Assembly (NCBI RefSeq): GCF_037992945.1
Contig: NZ_CP150304.1
Location: 3,351,501-3,415,500, forward strand
Length of the DNA stretch: 64,000 bases
Source: Peribacillus sp. FSL E2-0218
Lineage (GTDB): Bacteria > Bacillota > Bacilli > Bacillales > DSM-1321
Reading direction: 5' to 3'
Shown: positions 16,815 through 25,983 of the stretch, in pieces
How positions within the stretch are numbered: position 1 is the stretch's first letter
How the letters are laid out: every line of letters starts with the position of its first letter
The notes under the pieces: generated by a model
Told to the model about the DNA's origin: nothing
The model's database searches: none
The model's input: the letters and a program-made list of their open reading frames with translations, nothing else
Made by a program: the position numbers and the translations under genes

Positions 16815-18650
16815 TTATTTCTTCGGTGTCGTATCATCCATTTTCAAAACAGCCATGAAAGCTTCTTGCGGCACTTCAACGGATCCTACCTGTTTCATCC
16901 GCTTTTTACCTTCTTTCTGTTTTTCGAGCAACTTACGTTTACGAGATATATCGCCGCCGTAACATTTAGCCAATACGTTTTTGCGCATGGCACTAATTGA
17001 GGAACGGGCCACGATTTTCTGTCCGATAGCTGCTTGGATCGGCACTTCGAATTGTTGTCTCGGAATCAATTTCTTCAACTTTTCAACGATGACTTTACCG
17101 CGTTCATAGGCAAAATCCTTATGAACGATGAAGCTCAACGCATCGACGGTTTCGCCATTGAGCAGGATATCCATCTTCACAAGCTTGGACGGTTTGTAAC
17201 CGATCAACTCATAATCGAATGAAGCATAGCCTCTCGTATTCGATTTCAATTGATCGAAGAAATCATACACGATTTCCGATAACGGTATCTCATAATGAAT
17301 GCTCACACGTGTCTCATCGATATATTCCATGTCAATGAAGTTACCGCGTTTGTTTTGACAGATTTCCATGATCGTCCCGACGAATTCCGTCGGTGCCATC
17401 ATCGTCGCTTTTACGTATGGCTCCTCGACGCGTTCAATCTTTTGGGCATCAGGCATGTTGGATGGGTTATCAACCTTCAGAACCGTTCCGTCCGTTTGGA
17501 CAACATCGTAAATAACACTTGGTGCAGTAGTGATTAAATCAATTTTGAATTCACGTTCAATCCGTTCCTGGATGATTTCCATATGAAGAAGTCCAAGGAA
17601 TCCGCAACGGAAGCCGAAGCCTAACGCTTGCGATGATTCCGCCTCGAACTGAAGCGCAGAATCGTTCAATTCCAATTTTTCCAAAGCATCCCTTAGGTCA
17701 TTGAACTTCGATGCATCGATTGGGTATAACCCGCAATACACCATCGGATTCATCTTCCGGTAACCCGGAAGCGGCTCTGTCGCACTATTGACGGCACTTG
17801 TGATCGTATCACCCACCGTCGTATCGCTGACATTTTTAATGGCAGCCGTAAGGAACCCTACATCGCCGACATTCAGCTCACCCAGCAGCTGCGGTTTTGG
17901 GTTGAAGACACCCAATTCCGTTACATCGAATTCCTTGCCAGTGGACATCATTTTGATTTTGTCGCCCACTTTTATGGAACCTTCGACAACACGGATATAG
18001 GCAACGACACCGCGATAGGCATCAAACAGTGAATCGAAAATGAGGGCCTTGAAAGGGGCATCCGGATCTCCCTGTGGCGGCGGCACCAATTCAACCACCT
18101 GCTCGAGAATCTCCTCGATTCCGATTCCGGCTTTAGCCGAAGCAAGGACTGCATCGGAAGCATCCAAGCCGATCACTTCCTCGATTTCACCACGCACCCT
18201 TTCCGGGTCAGCACTTGGCAAGTCGATTTTGTTGATGACCGGAATGATTTCCAGGTTGTTATCCAAAGCCAAATACACATTTGCCAGCGTTTGGGCTTCA
18301 ATGCCCTGAGCTGCATCGACAACAAGGACAGCGCCTTCACACGCAGCCAGGCTTCTTGAAACCTCGTACGTGAAATCGACATGTCCCGGTGTGTCAATCA
18401 GATGGAAAATATACTCTTCGCCATCTTTCGCATTATATTTCAATTGGATTGCATTCAATTTAATCGTAATTCCACGCTCTCGTTCCAGATCCATGGAATC
18501 CAGCAGTTGACTCTTCATTTCACGTTGAGTCATGGCGTTCGTTTTTTCAATGATGCGATCCGCCAATGTAGATTTACCATGATCAATATGAGCGATGATG
18601 GAAAAGTTACGAATCTTTGATTGTCTTTTTAATTTTTCTTCTCTATTCAT
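16815..18650 (-). CDS. lepA: Elongation factor 4 (LepA)
   Basis: Translational GTPase that can back-translocate ribosomes and helps 30S biogenesis and stress recovery. It has 611 residues: G domain with IAHIDHGKSTLADRI (P-loop), RERGITIK, DTPGHVDF and NKIDLPSADP, followed by EF-G-like domains II, III and V and the LepA-specific C-terminal domain (RSSISAMRKNVLAKCYGGDISRKRKLLEKQK). The start is the ATG at 18650 (MNREEKLKRQSKIRNFS). The frame stays open for another 103 codons into IS copy 2, but that part translates noncoding IS sequence and is not LepA. Confidence 0.98.
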   Translation of the reverse strand: MNREEKLKRQSKIRNFSIIAHIDHGKSTLADRIIEKTNAMTQREMKSQLLDSMDLERERGITIKLNAIQLKYNAKDGEEYIFHLIDTPGHVDFTYEVSRSLAACEGAVLVVDAAQGIEAQTLANVYLALDNNLEIIPVINKIDLPSADPERVRGEIEEVIGLDASDAVLASAKAGIGIEEILEQVVELVPPPQGDPDAPFKALIFDSLFDAYRGVVAYIRVVEGSIKVGDKIKMMSTGKEFDVTELGVFNPKPQLLGELNVGDVGFLTAAIKNVSDTTVGDTITSAVNSATEPLPGYRKMNPMVYCGLYPIDASKFNDLRDALEKLELNDSALQFEAESSQALGFGFRCGFLGLLHMEIIQERIEREFKIDLITTAPSVIYDVVQTDGTVLKVDNPSNMPDAQKIERVEEPYVKATMMAPTEFVGTIMEICQNKRGNFIDMEYIDETRVSIHYEIPLSEIVYDFFDQLKSNTRGYASFDYELIGYKPSKLVKMDILLNGETVDALSFIVHKDFAYERGKVIVEKLKKLIPRQQFEVPIQAAIGQKIVARSSISAMRKNVLAKCYGGDISRKRKLLEKQKEGKKRMKQVGSVEVPQEAFMAVLKMDDTTPKK

Positions 18651-18766
18651 GACGTTCACTCCCACTAGTCGACACAATACACTATTTTTTATTATATCAA
18701 TAGAAAATGCAAGATTCAACAGAATAGTTACAAAAGAAGCATCATTGTAAGGTAAAGCATAAAAAA

Positions 18767-18792
18767 AGGCTGCATCGGATTGGATGCAGCCC
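18767..18792. repeat. Target-site duplication of IS copy 2, left copy (whole terminator hairpin)
   Basis: 26 bp identical to 20517-20542, containing the inverted repeat GGCTGCATC / GATGCAGCC. The A-run at 18761-18767 is the T-tract of the original minus-strand terminator of the gpr-spoIIP-yqxA unit; this copy still carries it. Confidence 0.93.
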
Positions 18793-18837
18793 CAGACTGT
18801 AGACAAACTCGATGAAAATCGAGTTTGTCTATTTTTA

Positions 18838-18960
18838 TGCGTTGATTTCCACTCCAGGCACTCGCTTTCCGCGGGCGGTCGGGGAGCCTCCTCGGCTTTG
18901 CCTGCGGGGTCTCCCCTAGACGCGCTTTTCCCGCAGGAGTCTCGTACCTTCCGTTCCAAT
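18838..18960 (+). repeat. GC-rich Bacillaceae repeat inside IS copy 2
   Basis: Reverse complement of the block described for copy 1, here reading CGTTGATTTCCACTCCAGG through CCCGCAGGAGTCTCG. It lies between the left end hairpin and the transposase start. The segment nearest the transposase agrees with copy 3 and differs from copy 1. Confidence 0.75.
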
Positions 18961-19048
18961 CAACTTTGTCTTACCTTTTAGATAGAACACTTTTGACTGG
19001 AGTCATTTTTGTTTTAAAATTGAAGGATTAAAACTTGAGGTGATGAGG

Positions 19049-20407
19049 ATGCTTTCTAAACATGATTCTATTCAGCGAGATCAACTTGAAATGATTACTT
19101 TAGATCAACTGGTGCCACCGAACCATTTGGTTCGTAAAATGGAGGCTGCCATTGACTTCACTTTCATTTATGACTTGGTGAAAGATATGTACTCAGAGGT
19201 AGGACGCCCAAGTATTGATCCAGTTATTTTAGTTAAACTGACTTTCATTCAATATACCTTCGGTATTCGTTCCATGCGTAAAACGATTGAAGAAGTTGAA
19301 ACCAATATGGCTTACCGTTGGTTCTTAGGCTATGGTTTCCATGATAAAGTACCTCATTTCTCTACGTTCGGAAAAAATTATGAGCGACGCTTTAAAGATA
19401 CAGACCTGTTTGAACAGATTTTCTGTCGCATTTTAATGACAGCTGCTAATAAAAAGGTAATAAGTGTAGAACACGTTTTCGTGGATTCCACCCATGTGAA
19501 AGCCAGTGCGAATAAACGGAAATTTGAAAAGAAAATCGTTCGTAAAGAAACACGAGCGTATCAAGGACGTCTTCAAGAAGAAATCAATCAAGATCGTGAA
19601 AACCATGGAAAGAAGCCTTTTCCACCAGATAAATTTGATAAGGAAGAAACCAAAGCAATTAAAGAAAGTACTACGGATCCTGAGAGTGGCTACTATGTGA
19701 AAGATGAACGAACAAAACAGTTTGCCTATTCATTCCATGCGGCCGCAGACGGCAACGGTTTTGTATTGGGAACGATTGTAACACCTGGTAATACACATGA
19801 CAGTCATATTTTGGAGCCACTTGTTGAGCAAGTGATTGAGAAAGTTGGAAAACCAGAAGCAGTTGCCGCAGATGCAGCTTATAAAACACCAGCGATTACA
19901 AGCTACCTATTTAACAAAGAAATCACACCTGCTTTACCCTATACACGTCCTCGTACAAAAGAAGGATTCTTTCGCAAACATGACTATGTTTACGATGAAC
20001 ACTTTGATTGTTACCTTTGCCCTTCGGGAGAAACTTTAAAGTACTCAACAACAAATAAAGAGGGCTATCGCGAGTACAAATCGCCCAAACAAATTTGTGC
20101 AACATGCTCATTTTTATCACGGTGTACGGAAAGCAAAGACCATCAAAAAGTAGTGACACGGCATATCTGGCAAGCATATGTGGAAGAAGCAGATCATCTG
20201 CGGCATCATCAAGAGGTAAAACCTATATATGCGAAACGCAAAGAAACGATTGAGCGTGTATTCGCAGATGCAAAAGAAAAGCATGGTATGCGTTGGACTA
20301 CTTTAAGGGGACTTAAAAAATTGTCGATGCAGGCGATGCTTACTTTCGCTGCCATGAATGTAAAGAAGATGGCCACTTGGACATGGCAAGGTCCTAAAAC
20401 GGCTTAA
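19049..20407 (+). CDS. IS1182-like family DDE transposase, intact
   Basis: Essentially the same protein as that of copy 1; differences I noticed are NKKVISVEH (Val for Leu) and the C-terminus QGPKTA instead of QGPKMA. The catalytic Asp, Asp and Glu (FVDSTHVKA, AADAAYKTP, IERVFADAK) are all present. The ATG at 19049 follows TTGAGGTGATGAGG. With copy 1 it is one of two potentially active sources of transposase in the window. Confidence 0.95.
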   Translation: MLSKHDSIQRDQLEMITLDQLVPPNHLVRKMEAAIDFTFIYDLVKDMYSEVGRPSIDPVILVKLTFIQYTFGIRSMRKTIEEVETNMAYRWFLGYGFHDKVPHFSTFGKNYERRFKDTDLFEQIFCRILMTAANKKVISVEHVFVDSTHVKASANKRKFEKKIVRKETRAYQGRLQEEINQDRENHGKKPFPPDKFDKEETKAIKESTTDPESGYYVKDERTKQFAYSFHAAADGNGFVLGTIVTPGNTHDSHILEPLVEQVIEKVGKPEAVAADAAYKTPAITSYLFNKEITPALPYTRPRTKEGFFRKHDYVYDEHFDCYLCPSGETLKYSTTNKEGYREYKSPKQICATCSFLSRCTESKDHQKVVTRHIWQAYVEEADHLRHHQEVKPIYAKRKETIERVFADAKEKHGMRWTTLRGLKKLSMQAMLTFAAMNVKKMATWTWQGPKTA

Positions 20408-20516
20408 CATAGTGGCTCGAAGAGCCCAAATCTCGTAACCTTTGGTCAAAATTTCAAAGGAATTTCAAAAGGGGTTCGGAATTTTTTAATTCCGAACCCC
20501 TTTTGTCTACAAACTG

Positions 20517-20542
20517 AGGCTGCATCGGATTGGATGCAGCCC
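20517..20542. repeat. Target-site duplication of IS copy 2, right copy
   Basis: Perfect 26-bp repeat of 18767-18792, 28 bp past the yqxA stop codon. In the minus-strand direction it now leads into the IS end rather than a T-tract. Confidence 0.93.
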
Positions 20543-20570
20543 TTTTGCTGGTTTATTCACGACACTACAG

Positions 20571-20894
20571 CTAAATCATATCGATAAGCGCTTGAAATGC
20601 CCCTGAAATCGTGTCCCCTAGCGTTCTGCCGATTGAGGAGAAAAAATTGAAGGCCTTCATTTCTTCCAGCTTTTCTTTTTTTGTCTCCAAGTCATGGCTT
20701 GTCACCTTTTGTCCAAGGATATCAGCCTCCATCTCCCCTTGGCCTGATTGGTTGATCATGAATGCACTATTTAAAGAAGGATCTTCATACCCCTTCATTT
20801 TCTTCATTCCATCGTTCGCCTGCTGCATCCCAATCAGAACGCCTAAAAATAATACGAGTACAATCCCTGTACATTTCAACCAAAATCTAACCAT
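20571..20894 (-). CDS. yqxA: YqxA family protein (DUF3679)
   Basis: Small protein of 107 residues with one N-terminal membrane segment (VRFWLKCTGIVLVLFLGVLIGMQQ) and a hydrophilic remainder with a possible short amphipathic C-terminus. It belongs to the YqxA/DUF3679 family, always found directly after spoIIP in Bacillus. Function unknown; the place next to spoIIP and gpr suggests a sporulation or germination role. It starts 21 bp after the spoIIP stop. Confidence 0.88.
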   Translation of the reverse strand: MVRFWLKCTGIVLVLFLGVLIGMQQANDGMKKMKGYEDPSLNSAFMINQSGQGEMEADILGQKVTSHDLETKKEKLEEMKAFNFFSSIGRTLGDTISGAFQALIDMI

Positions 20895-20915
20895 GATGGA
20901 GGTCTCCTTTCCAAA

Positions 20916-22115
20916 TTACTTCGCTTCCGATTCCCCGGCCGTCTTGTCCACCGCTTTCGCATCCCAATAAAATTCGCTGAAAACGTCGGAAAAGGCATCC
21001 ACGGTTAAAAACATTTCTTCGAAAGTATTGTCGACGCCGCCAACCTCGATGAGCATGGCGTTGCCTGATAAATCTTGATTATATATACCATTATGGGCAG
21101 ATCCGCCCTGTTTCATAACCCCGCGGGAAATGCCCGGGTATTTTTTCTCCAACGATTTATGAAGTTTATTGGCAAGCGCGGCATTTTTTTCAAAGTTGGG
21201 ATTATTACCGCCAATCACGAAGGCGATTTTGGCATATTGTTTACCATTGATCGTAATGGTCGTATGTTTTTTTCGTTTTGAATCCCGATGGATATCAATG
21301 AGATATTCGAGATCCTGGTTAGTGGCCATCGCCGTCTGAACAGACCTTCGAGATTCTTGATAGGATTTGTTGTAATTCAACCCTTTATTGTTCAAATTGC
21401 CCATGATATCCGTTTTATCGAGCGAGGAACCAATACCTTTATCAGCTAGGTCCTCAACCATTCGTTCCCCGAGTTTCGTAATATTGATTTTAGAATGGTA
21501 GGCTAGATCCGGATTGGTCACCCCTTTTAAATAGGGAAGATAAGATTCCCGGTTGTGACTATGGTAAATCTCGACCACTTTCCGCCCATTCGTCGTTTGA
21601 TGAGGCTGGTTCGTATCCCCTTTTTCCGGTTCTTCAATCTCATCCAGGTTTTGCAGGGATGCATCCCGCTCTTCATTCAGGACATCTACTGGCGGCGAGG
21701 ATTCATACGGCATATTCGTATAATTCGTCCCTTCACCTGCCACGAGAATCTCATTATCGAAAATCGAGAATCCAGGAAGTTCCCTGCCAAGTAAACTCCG
21801 CGGGTCCTCCAATGATATGTTGGTTGAGACTTTTATCAATTGATCCGTGATCACTGATTCTTGTTTCCCCTCCGGCAGTGCGTTAAAAAAATATTGGTTT
21901 TCATTGGCCATCATCGAGAACAGCATTTTCCCTGAAAATTGGTTGGCTACAGTATGCACCGAATCCGAAGATATCCGATACTCCGGTCTCAAGGAAGTCA
22001 TGACCCCACTGATTGAAAAAACAAAAAGAAGCAAGGCGAGAATACCTAGAAAAGTTTTTATGATCGTAGATCCGTGAACAGCTGTTATGATCCCTGGGGA
22101 ATTTCTTCTTTTCAT
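20916..22115 (-). CDS. spoIIP: Stage II sporulation protein P
   Basis: Cell-wall amidase and endopeptidase of the SpoIIDMP complex that drives septal thinning and engulfment. It has 399 residues: an N-terminal membrane anchor (about 20-40, TFLGILALLLFVFSISGVM), an extracytoplasmic linker, and the catalytic domain with VVEIYHSHNRESYLPYLKG, DIHRDS, IAFVIGGNNPNFEKN and MLIEVGGVDNTFEEM. The histidines and glutamates in these motifs are the expected zinc ligands. It is located between gpr and yqxA, as in B. subtilis. Confidence 0.96.
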   Translation of the reverse strand: MKRRNSPGIITAVHGSTIIKTFLGILALLLFVFSISGVMTSLRPEYRISSDSVHTVANQFSGKMLFSMMANENQYFFNALPEGKQESVITDQLIKVSTNISLEDPRSLLGRELPGFSIFDNEILVAGEGTNYTNMPYESSPPVDVLNEERDASLQNLDEIEEPEKGDTNQPHQTTNGRKVVEIYHSHNRESYLPYLKGVTNPDLAYHSKINITKLGERMVEDLADKGIGSSLDKTDIMGNLNNKGLNYNKSYQESRRSVQTAMATNQDLEYLIDIHRDSKRKKHTTITINGKQYAKIAFVIGGNNPNFEKNAALANKLHKSLEKKYPGISRGVMKQGGSAHNGIYNQDLSGNAMLIEVGGVDNTFEEMFLTVDAFSDVFSEFYWDAKAVDKTAGESEAK

Positions 22116-22173
22116 CCTTCCACCCTCTCTATAGCTTGTCTATTAATACGTATGACTTTGCTAGAAAGGGTAG

Positions 22174-22204
22174 AACACCATTTTTGGGCACAAAAAATGG
22201 TGTT
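22174..22204 (-). terminator. Inverted repeat overlapping the gpr stop
   Basis: AACACCATTTTT and AAAAAATGGTGTT pair almost perfectly around GGGCAC-type loop bases. On the minus strand the hairpin follows the gpr stop without a T-tract, so it is either a weak terminator or an RNA-stability hairpin between gpr and spoIIP. Confidence 0.5.
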
Positions 22205-23321
22205 AGCGAGTGTAGTATCCCGCATTATCTTGGTTGATTGATTTATGCAAAGCAGCATTCAGCCCATTCGCGATCAAATTCGCCATATCTTCAATGAAAA
22301 CATCGACTTCCTTCGGTGTAACCATTAAATTTTGACCGAGTGGTGACAGCACTTCATAGATCAATTTCCGTTTCTCTTCATCAGGAAGGACCCCTATCAT
22401 CCCCATGAAGGTTTGGCGTTCCTTCTCCCCGGGCATATCCTCATCAGTCAGCTTCGTCCGCTTGCCAAAGCTGAATCCCGCAGGTGCCAATGAACGTGAA
22501 GGTCTGTCACCTTCATTCAATTCCTTGCCAAAATGCTTCAAGATATAATCGATCGTATCGCTGGCAATGGATACGGCATCGACGACCGTCGGAATCCCTA
22601 TCGCTATGACAGGTACTCCCAATGTATCCTGGCTCAGTTCTTTTCGTTTATTCCCGACACCAGAACCCGGATGAATGCCGGTATCGGTGATTTGTATCGT
22701 TGAATTCACGCGGTCGATCGAACGGGCAGCCAAGGCATCCACCACAATGAGGAAATCCGGTTTACTTTTCTCGATGACCCCTTTTATGATGTCACTCGTC
22801 TCGATTCCCGTAATTCCCATGACCCCTGGGGAAATCGCACTGACCGGCCGATATCCTTCCTTCACTGACCCTGGCTGCAACTCGAACAAATGTCTCGTGA
22901 CGACAAGATTCTCAATGACTGCAGGCCCCAAAGCATCGGGTGTAACATTCCAATTGCCAAGCCCAACGACCAAGCAGCTGCTTTCCCTGGTGATTTTATT
23001 CCGTTGCAGGAAGTAAGCCAGCTCATTGGCAAACACCTTTTCCACCCGATGCTGCGTATCGGTATCCTGTTGTCTGATCCCCTGGACCTCGATGGTCAAA
23101 TAGCTGCCCTCTTTTTTGCCAATCTCCTTTTCTCCCGCAGCCGTGACCTCTACCAAGGATACCTTGAGGTCATCGACTTCTTTTTCCTTAATGATGACCC
23201 CTTCGATATGGGAGACATCCACTTCCTCAACGACACCTTTATGTTCAAGGGCAATTTCCTTCGCTTCAATTGCCAAATCTGTCCGAATTCCAAATTCCCT
23301 AAGATCCAAATGATTTTCCAT
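22203..23321 (-). CDS. gpr: Germination protease GPR
   Basis: Aspartic-like endopeptidase that begins degradation of small acid-soluble spore proteins during germination. It has 372 residues and is made as a zymogen. The N-terminal LREFGIRTDLA resembles the SASP cleavage site and is the region of autoprocessing that removes about 15 residues. Other family blocks: CLVVGLGNWNVTPDALGP, GVMGITGIET, DFLIVVDALAARS, TDTGIHPGSGVGNKR and IAIGIPTVVDAV. It is probably expressed in the forespore; it is followed directly by spoIIP. Confidence 0.97.
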   Translation of the reverse strand: MENHLDLREFGIRTDLAIEAKEIALEHKGVVEEVDVSHIEGVIIKEKEVDDLKVSLVEVTAAGEKEIGKKEGSYLTIEVQGIRQQDTDTQHRVEKVFANELAYFLQRNKITRESSCLVVGLGNWNVTPDALGPAVIENLVVTRHLFELQPGSVKEGYRPVSAISPGVMGITGIETSDIIKGVIEKSKPDFLIVVDALAARSIDRVNSTIQITDTGIHPGSGVGNKRKELSQDTLGVPVIAIGIPTVVDAVSIASDTIDYILKHFGKELNEGDRPSRSLAPAGFSFGKRTKLTDEDMPGEKERQTFMGMIGVLPDEEKRKLIYEVLSPLGQNLMVTPKEVDVFIEDMANLIANGLNAALHKSINQDNAGYYTR

Positions 23322-23491
23322 AGCGCCCTCCTGCTGTTCGAATTGTAATCCAATCTAGTAATTTGCATAGTCTCTCTTAAACATTCTGTCGTTTTTGCTT
23401 TTTTATTATTCATTTTTTTGGTACAATGAAATATGACGAGATGAATTTATTATTGAAATTATAATTCCTTTTCGATTCTCAATCTGAAGTA

Positions 23492-23520
23492 TTGCATATT
23501 TATGAGCAGTCTGATAGAAT
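23492..23520 (+). promoter_or_regulatory. SigA-type promoter for rpsT
   Basis: TTGCAT and TAGAAT with a 17-bp spacer, about 75 bp upstream of the rpsT start codon, on the plus strand in the divergent gpr-rpsT gap. Confidence 0.6.
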
Positions 23521-23596
23521 ATCACTTGTGCTATTTGATATGGATTTGAAAAGTCGAGTTCATATAATCTCGATTTCTTTGTAGGAGGTGAACGGA

Positions 23597-23863
23597 ATGC
23601 CAAACATTAAATCTGCTATTAAACGTGTGAAAATCAACGACAAAAAACGCGTACAAAACATTACAGTTCGATCTACTATGCGTACTACAGTGAAAAACGC
23701 TGAAGCTGCATTAGCTGGTGAAAACGTTGAAGCTGCTAAAGAAGCTCTTTTAACAGCTGCTGTGAAATTAGACAAAGCTGCATCTAAAGGATTAATCCAT
23801 AAAAATGCGGCAGCCCGTAAAAAATCTCGTTTAGCGAAAAGACTTAACGCTCTTAACGCATAA
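23597..23863 (+). CDS. rpsT: 30S ribosomal protein S20
   Basis: Primary 16S-rRNA-binding protein of 88 residues, rich in Lys, Arg and Ala: PNIKSAIKRVKINDKKRVQN at the start and GLIHKNAAARKKSRLAKRLN at the end, the family signature. The ATG at 23597 follows TAGGAGGTGAACGGA; an in-frame GTG nine bases upstream overlaps that site and is less likely. It is divergent from gpr, as in B. subtilis. Confidence 0.97.
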   Translation: MPNIKSAIKRVKINDKKRVQNITVRSTMRTTVKNAEAALAGENVEAAKEALLTAAVKLDKAASKGLIHKNAAARKKSRLAKRLNALNA

Positions 23864-23875
23864 TGACAAAAAATT

Positions 23876-23902
23876 AAACGATCCAACCGGATCGTTTTTT
23901 TT
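23876..23902 (+). terminator. Intrinsic terminator after rpsT
   Basis: AAACGATCC and GGATCGTTT around an AACC loop, followed by an eight-base T-run, 12 bp past the rpsT stop. Confidence 0.93.
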
Positions 23903-24154
23903 GTGCCCATTTTTAGAACAAAAATAAGTCAGCGGCGCTTTGGCATCATTATTTTTCATCGGATTTGAAGCATTCCTCCCAGTCCAGCTGCCTTCAATTG
24001 AACGTCCTTACCTCCGCTTGTTTTTTCATTTACGAACAATTTTCTTTCCCCCTTCGTATATTCACCTCTCCCCCGTGCCTACAGGGAATGGAACGGATAC
24101 AAACCTGCAAAACTGGGAGCAATGGAAAATCCATCTTTCCTTTCACTCAAAATG

Positions 24155-24275
24155 GCATGAAAAGAGAAGGTGCGAGACTCCGCTTTGGAAATGCAGGTAC
24201 GCGAGTCCCTTAAGCCGAAGCTCCTCGACCGCCCGCGGAAAGCGAGCCTGCAGTGCATGAAACGGACAAAGTCCA
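24155..24275. repeat. Degenerate stand-alone copy of the GC-rich Bacillaceae repeat
   Basis: Shares GGTGCGAGACTCC, GCCGAAGCTCCTCGACCG and CGACCGCCCGCGGAAAGCGAG with the block carried by the IS, but diverges between and ends CTGCAGTGCATGAAACGG, as does the copy at 44.1 kb. It fills most of the 23903-24396 gap between rpsT and holA, in which I see no credible gene. No IS end or transposase remnant is next to it. Confidence 0.6.
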
Positions 24276-24396
24276 AGCACTCCCGGCAATCGAAAGGCCA
24301 TCTTCGTTCTCGCACAAAGTGGAATGAAACAAGCAAATAAGGGCAAGGAGATACCCATTCAACGCAGCAAAATAAAACATTCTAATACTAAAACAT

Positions 24397-24426
24397 AAAA
24401 AGGTGACAGCGCTTCTGTCACCTTTT
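24397..24426 (-). terminator. Intrinsic terminator after holA
   Basis: Perfect stem AAAAAGGTGACAG / CTGTCACCTTTTT with a CGCTT-type loop; A and T runs on the two sides make it effective on either strand. It ends 4 bp from the holA stop. Confidence 0.92.
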
Positions 24427-24429
24427 TAA

Positions 24430-25437
24430 TCACCTAATTTTCAAGAGCAGCAATTCAAGCGTTATCGCCTTGTCCGCTTGGCCCGTTTTCATTTTATAAT
24501 CCGCCTCTGCCAAGTCGTTCATGATGCCCAGCAATTCGCGTTCCTGGAACTTCCCCGTCTTCTCAAGTGCCAGCTTTACCCTGAAAGGATGCACCTTTAA
24601 TTGCCCCGCAATTTTTTGCTGGCTGTATCCTTGACGGGATAGCTCCTTCACTTGGTACATGAGCCTGACTTGTCCTGCCATCACACTCAATATCTTGATC
24701 GGCTCCTCATTCTGACGGAGGAGGTCGTGCAGAATCGTCATGGCACTCTCCATCTTCCGCTGTAACACATGATCTACAAGCGTGAAGATATTTTGTTCAA
24801 GTGATTTAGCGACCAGCTTTTCGACAATCTCGGCGGTGATAGGCTGATCTTCCTCCACATAAAGTGCCAATTTATCCAATTCATTCGTCAGCATCATCAA
24901 ATTCGTTCCTGCAAGTTCAAGTAATAGTTCTGTCGCCTGATCATCTATGCGGCCAGAACCTACCCGTTCCCTCACCCATCCCTTCAACTCATGGTCACCA
25001 AGCTTCTTCGCTTCAACGAGGACCGCTTTTCGCTTCAGTTCCTTGGTGATTTTTTTTCGTTCATCTAACTTCTCATAGGGAGCAGTCAGAACGACGATCG
25101 AATAAGGGACGGGATCTGCTAAATACGCTTCAAGTCTCTTCACATTGTGTTCAACTCTCGACTTCGTTTTTTCAGCAGTCAGAAAAAAGGGGTTTTGCAT
25201 GAAAACTAGACGCCGTTCCCCGATAAAGGGCAGAGTTTCAACATCTTCAAGTGCCGTCTCAACAGGTGTCTCTTCCAAGTCAAATTGAGAAAAGTTGAAA
25301 TCCATCTCATCTTCATGAAGGACATTCTCGATCAGCAGCTGCTTCGTTTCATTAATAAGATAGGCTTCCGTTCCATACAACAAGTACACCGGCGCGAATT
25401 GCCCTTTTTTTATGCTCTTCCAAACGTCTAATACCAA
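24430..25437 (-). CDS. holA: DNA polymerase III subunit delta
   Basis: Clamp-loader subunit that opens the beta sliding clamp. It has 335 residues with the delta N-terminal domain (IKKGQFAPVYLLYGTEAYLINETKQ), the FNFSQFDLEETPVE segment, LPFIGERRLVFMQNPFFL, and the C-terminal helical domain (LTNELDKLALYV, FTLVDHVLQRK, HPFRVKLALEKTGKF). The start is a TTG at 25437 preceded by AAAGAGGCGG. The gene lies downstream of comEC in the B. subtilis order (yqeN). Confidence 0.94.
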   Translation of the reverse strand: MVLDVWKSIKKGQFAPVYLLYGTEAYLINETKQLLIENVLHEDEMDFNFSQFDLEETPVETALEDVETLPFIGERRLVFMQNPFFLTAEKTKSRVEHNVKRLEAYLADPVPYSIVVLTAPYEKLDERKKITKELKRKAVLVEAKKLGDHELKGWVRERVGSGRIDDQATELLLELAGTNLMMLTNELDKLALYVEEDQPITAEIVEKLVAKSLEQNIFTLVDHVLQRKMESAMTILHDLLRQNEEPIKILSVMAGQVRLMYQVKELSRQGYSQQKIAGQLKVHPFRVKLALEKTGKFQERELLGIMNDLAEADYKMKTGQADKAITLELLLLKIR

Positions 25438-25602
25438 TAGAATCCGCCTCTTTTTTTATGTATTCTTCTCTAATGGTATAGGTGGATGGACCATTTGACA
25501 AGCTATAAAGGGAACTAGCCCCCTAAAGGACTAATTCCGGATCTATATGAACACTTTCAAGGAAGGCCCGGGTAATCTCCCTTGAAAGCGGGTGAGGTAT
25601 TC

Positions 25603-25686
25603 ATGCAGAACAAATATCGAGCTTTTCTTTTTCGCTTGCTTTGTTTGTACTTTTATTTTGACCCCATAACCGCAAACTATTTGTGA
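25603..25686 (+). CDS. Possible 27-residue hydrophobic peptide
   Basis: A short frame, ATG at 25603 behind GGGTGAGGTATTC, encoding MQNKYRAFLFRLLCLYFYFD and seven more residues. A hairpin (CTTTCAAGG / CCCTTGAAAG, about 25553-25590) lies just upstream. No family recognised. It may be chance; the 25441-25779 gap holds no other gene. Confidence 0.2.
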   Translation: MQNKYRAFLFRLLCLYFYFDPITANYL

Positions 25687-25779
25687 CAACTCTTGTCAGT
25701 ATAGGAAATGAAGAATGCGACCTGTAGATTTTTCACTGGTAATGTTTTATACTATTAGCAGAAATAGGAGGGGTAAATC

Positions 25780-25914
25780 ATGAACGAATTCGAAAAGAAT
25801 GTCCAGTCAAAGACAGATGACGTCGCTGATTCCGCAATCGGTTTCATCGGATCTTTTGTATTTTTCGCTGCCATGTTCACCATAGCTGTCGTCATTAAAG
25901 CTGTCGGATCCTGA
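25780..25914 (+). CDS. yqzM: YqzM family small membrane protein
   Basis: 44-residue protein beginning MNEFEKNVQSKTDDVADSAI with one hydrophobic helix (about 20-40, GFIGSFVFFAAMFTIAVVIK). It matches the YqzM family, which lies between comEC and holA in Bacillus. The ATG follows TAGGAGGGGTAAATC and the gene has its own terminator. Function unknown. Confidence 0.88.
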   Translation: MNEFEKNVQSKTDDVADSAIGFIGSFVFFAAMFTIAVVIKAVGS

Positions 25915-25941
25915 TTTCTGCACTTATTTTTTTCGGAAGGG

Positions 25942-25970
25942 GACTGCTTTTGCAGTCTCTTTCTTTTTTA
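25942..25970 (+). terminator. Intrinsic terminator after yqzM
   Basis: GACTGC, TTTT loop, GCAGTC, followed by a T-rich tract (TCTTTCTTTTTTA), 27 bp past the yqzM stop. Confidence 0.8.
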
Positions 25971-25983
25971 TTTCTACAACATA

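Larger units (their letters stand above)
18793..20516 (+). mobile_element. IS1182-like insertion sequence, copy 2 (1,724 bp)
   Basis: Opposite in orientation to copies 1 and 3. It begins CAGACTGTAGACAAA and ends with the complement of CAGTTTGTAGACAAA. It carries an intact transposase and both end hairpins: AGACAAACTCGATG / CATCGAGTTTGTCT-type near the left end and GGGGTTCGGAATT / AATTCCGAACCCC near the right end (about 20470-20505). It lacks 16 bp (TCTAAATTGTACAGGC) present in the leader of copies 1 and 3. Confidence 0.93.

Noticed and set aside
22174..22204. Possible further target site of the IS near gpr
   Set aside because: It is a single hairpin without duplication or IS remnant; nothing beyond the hairpin itself.
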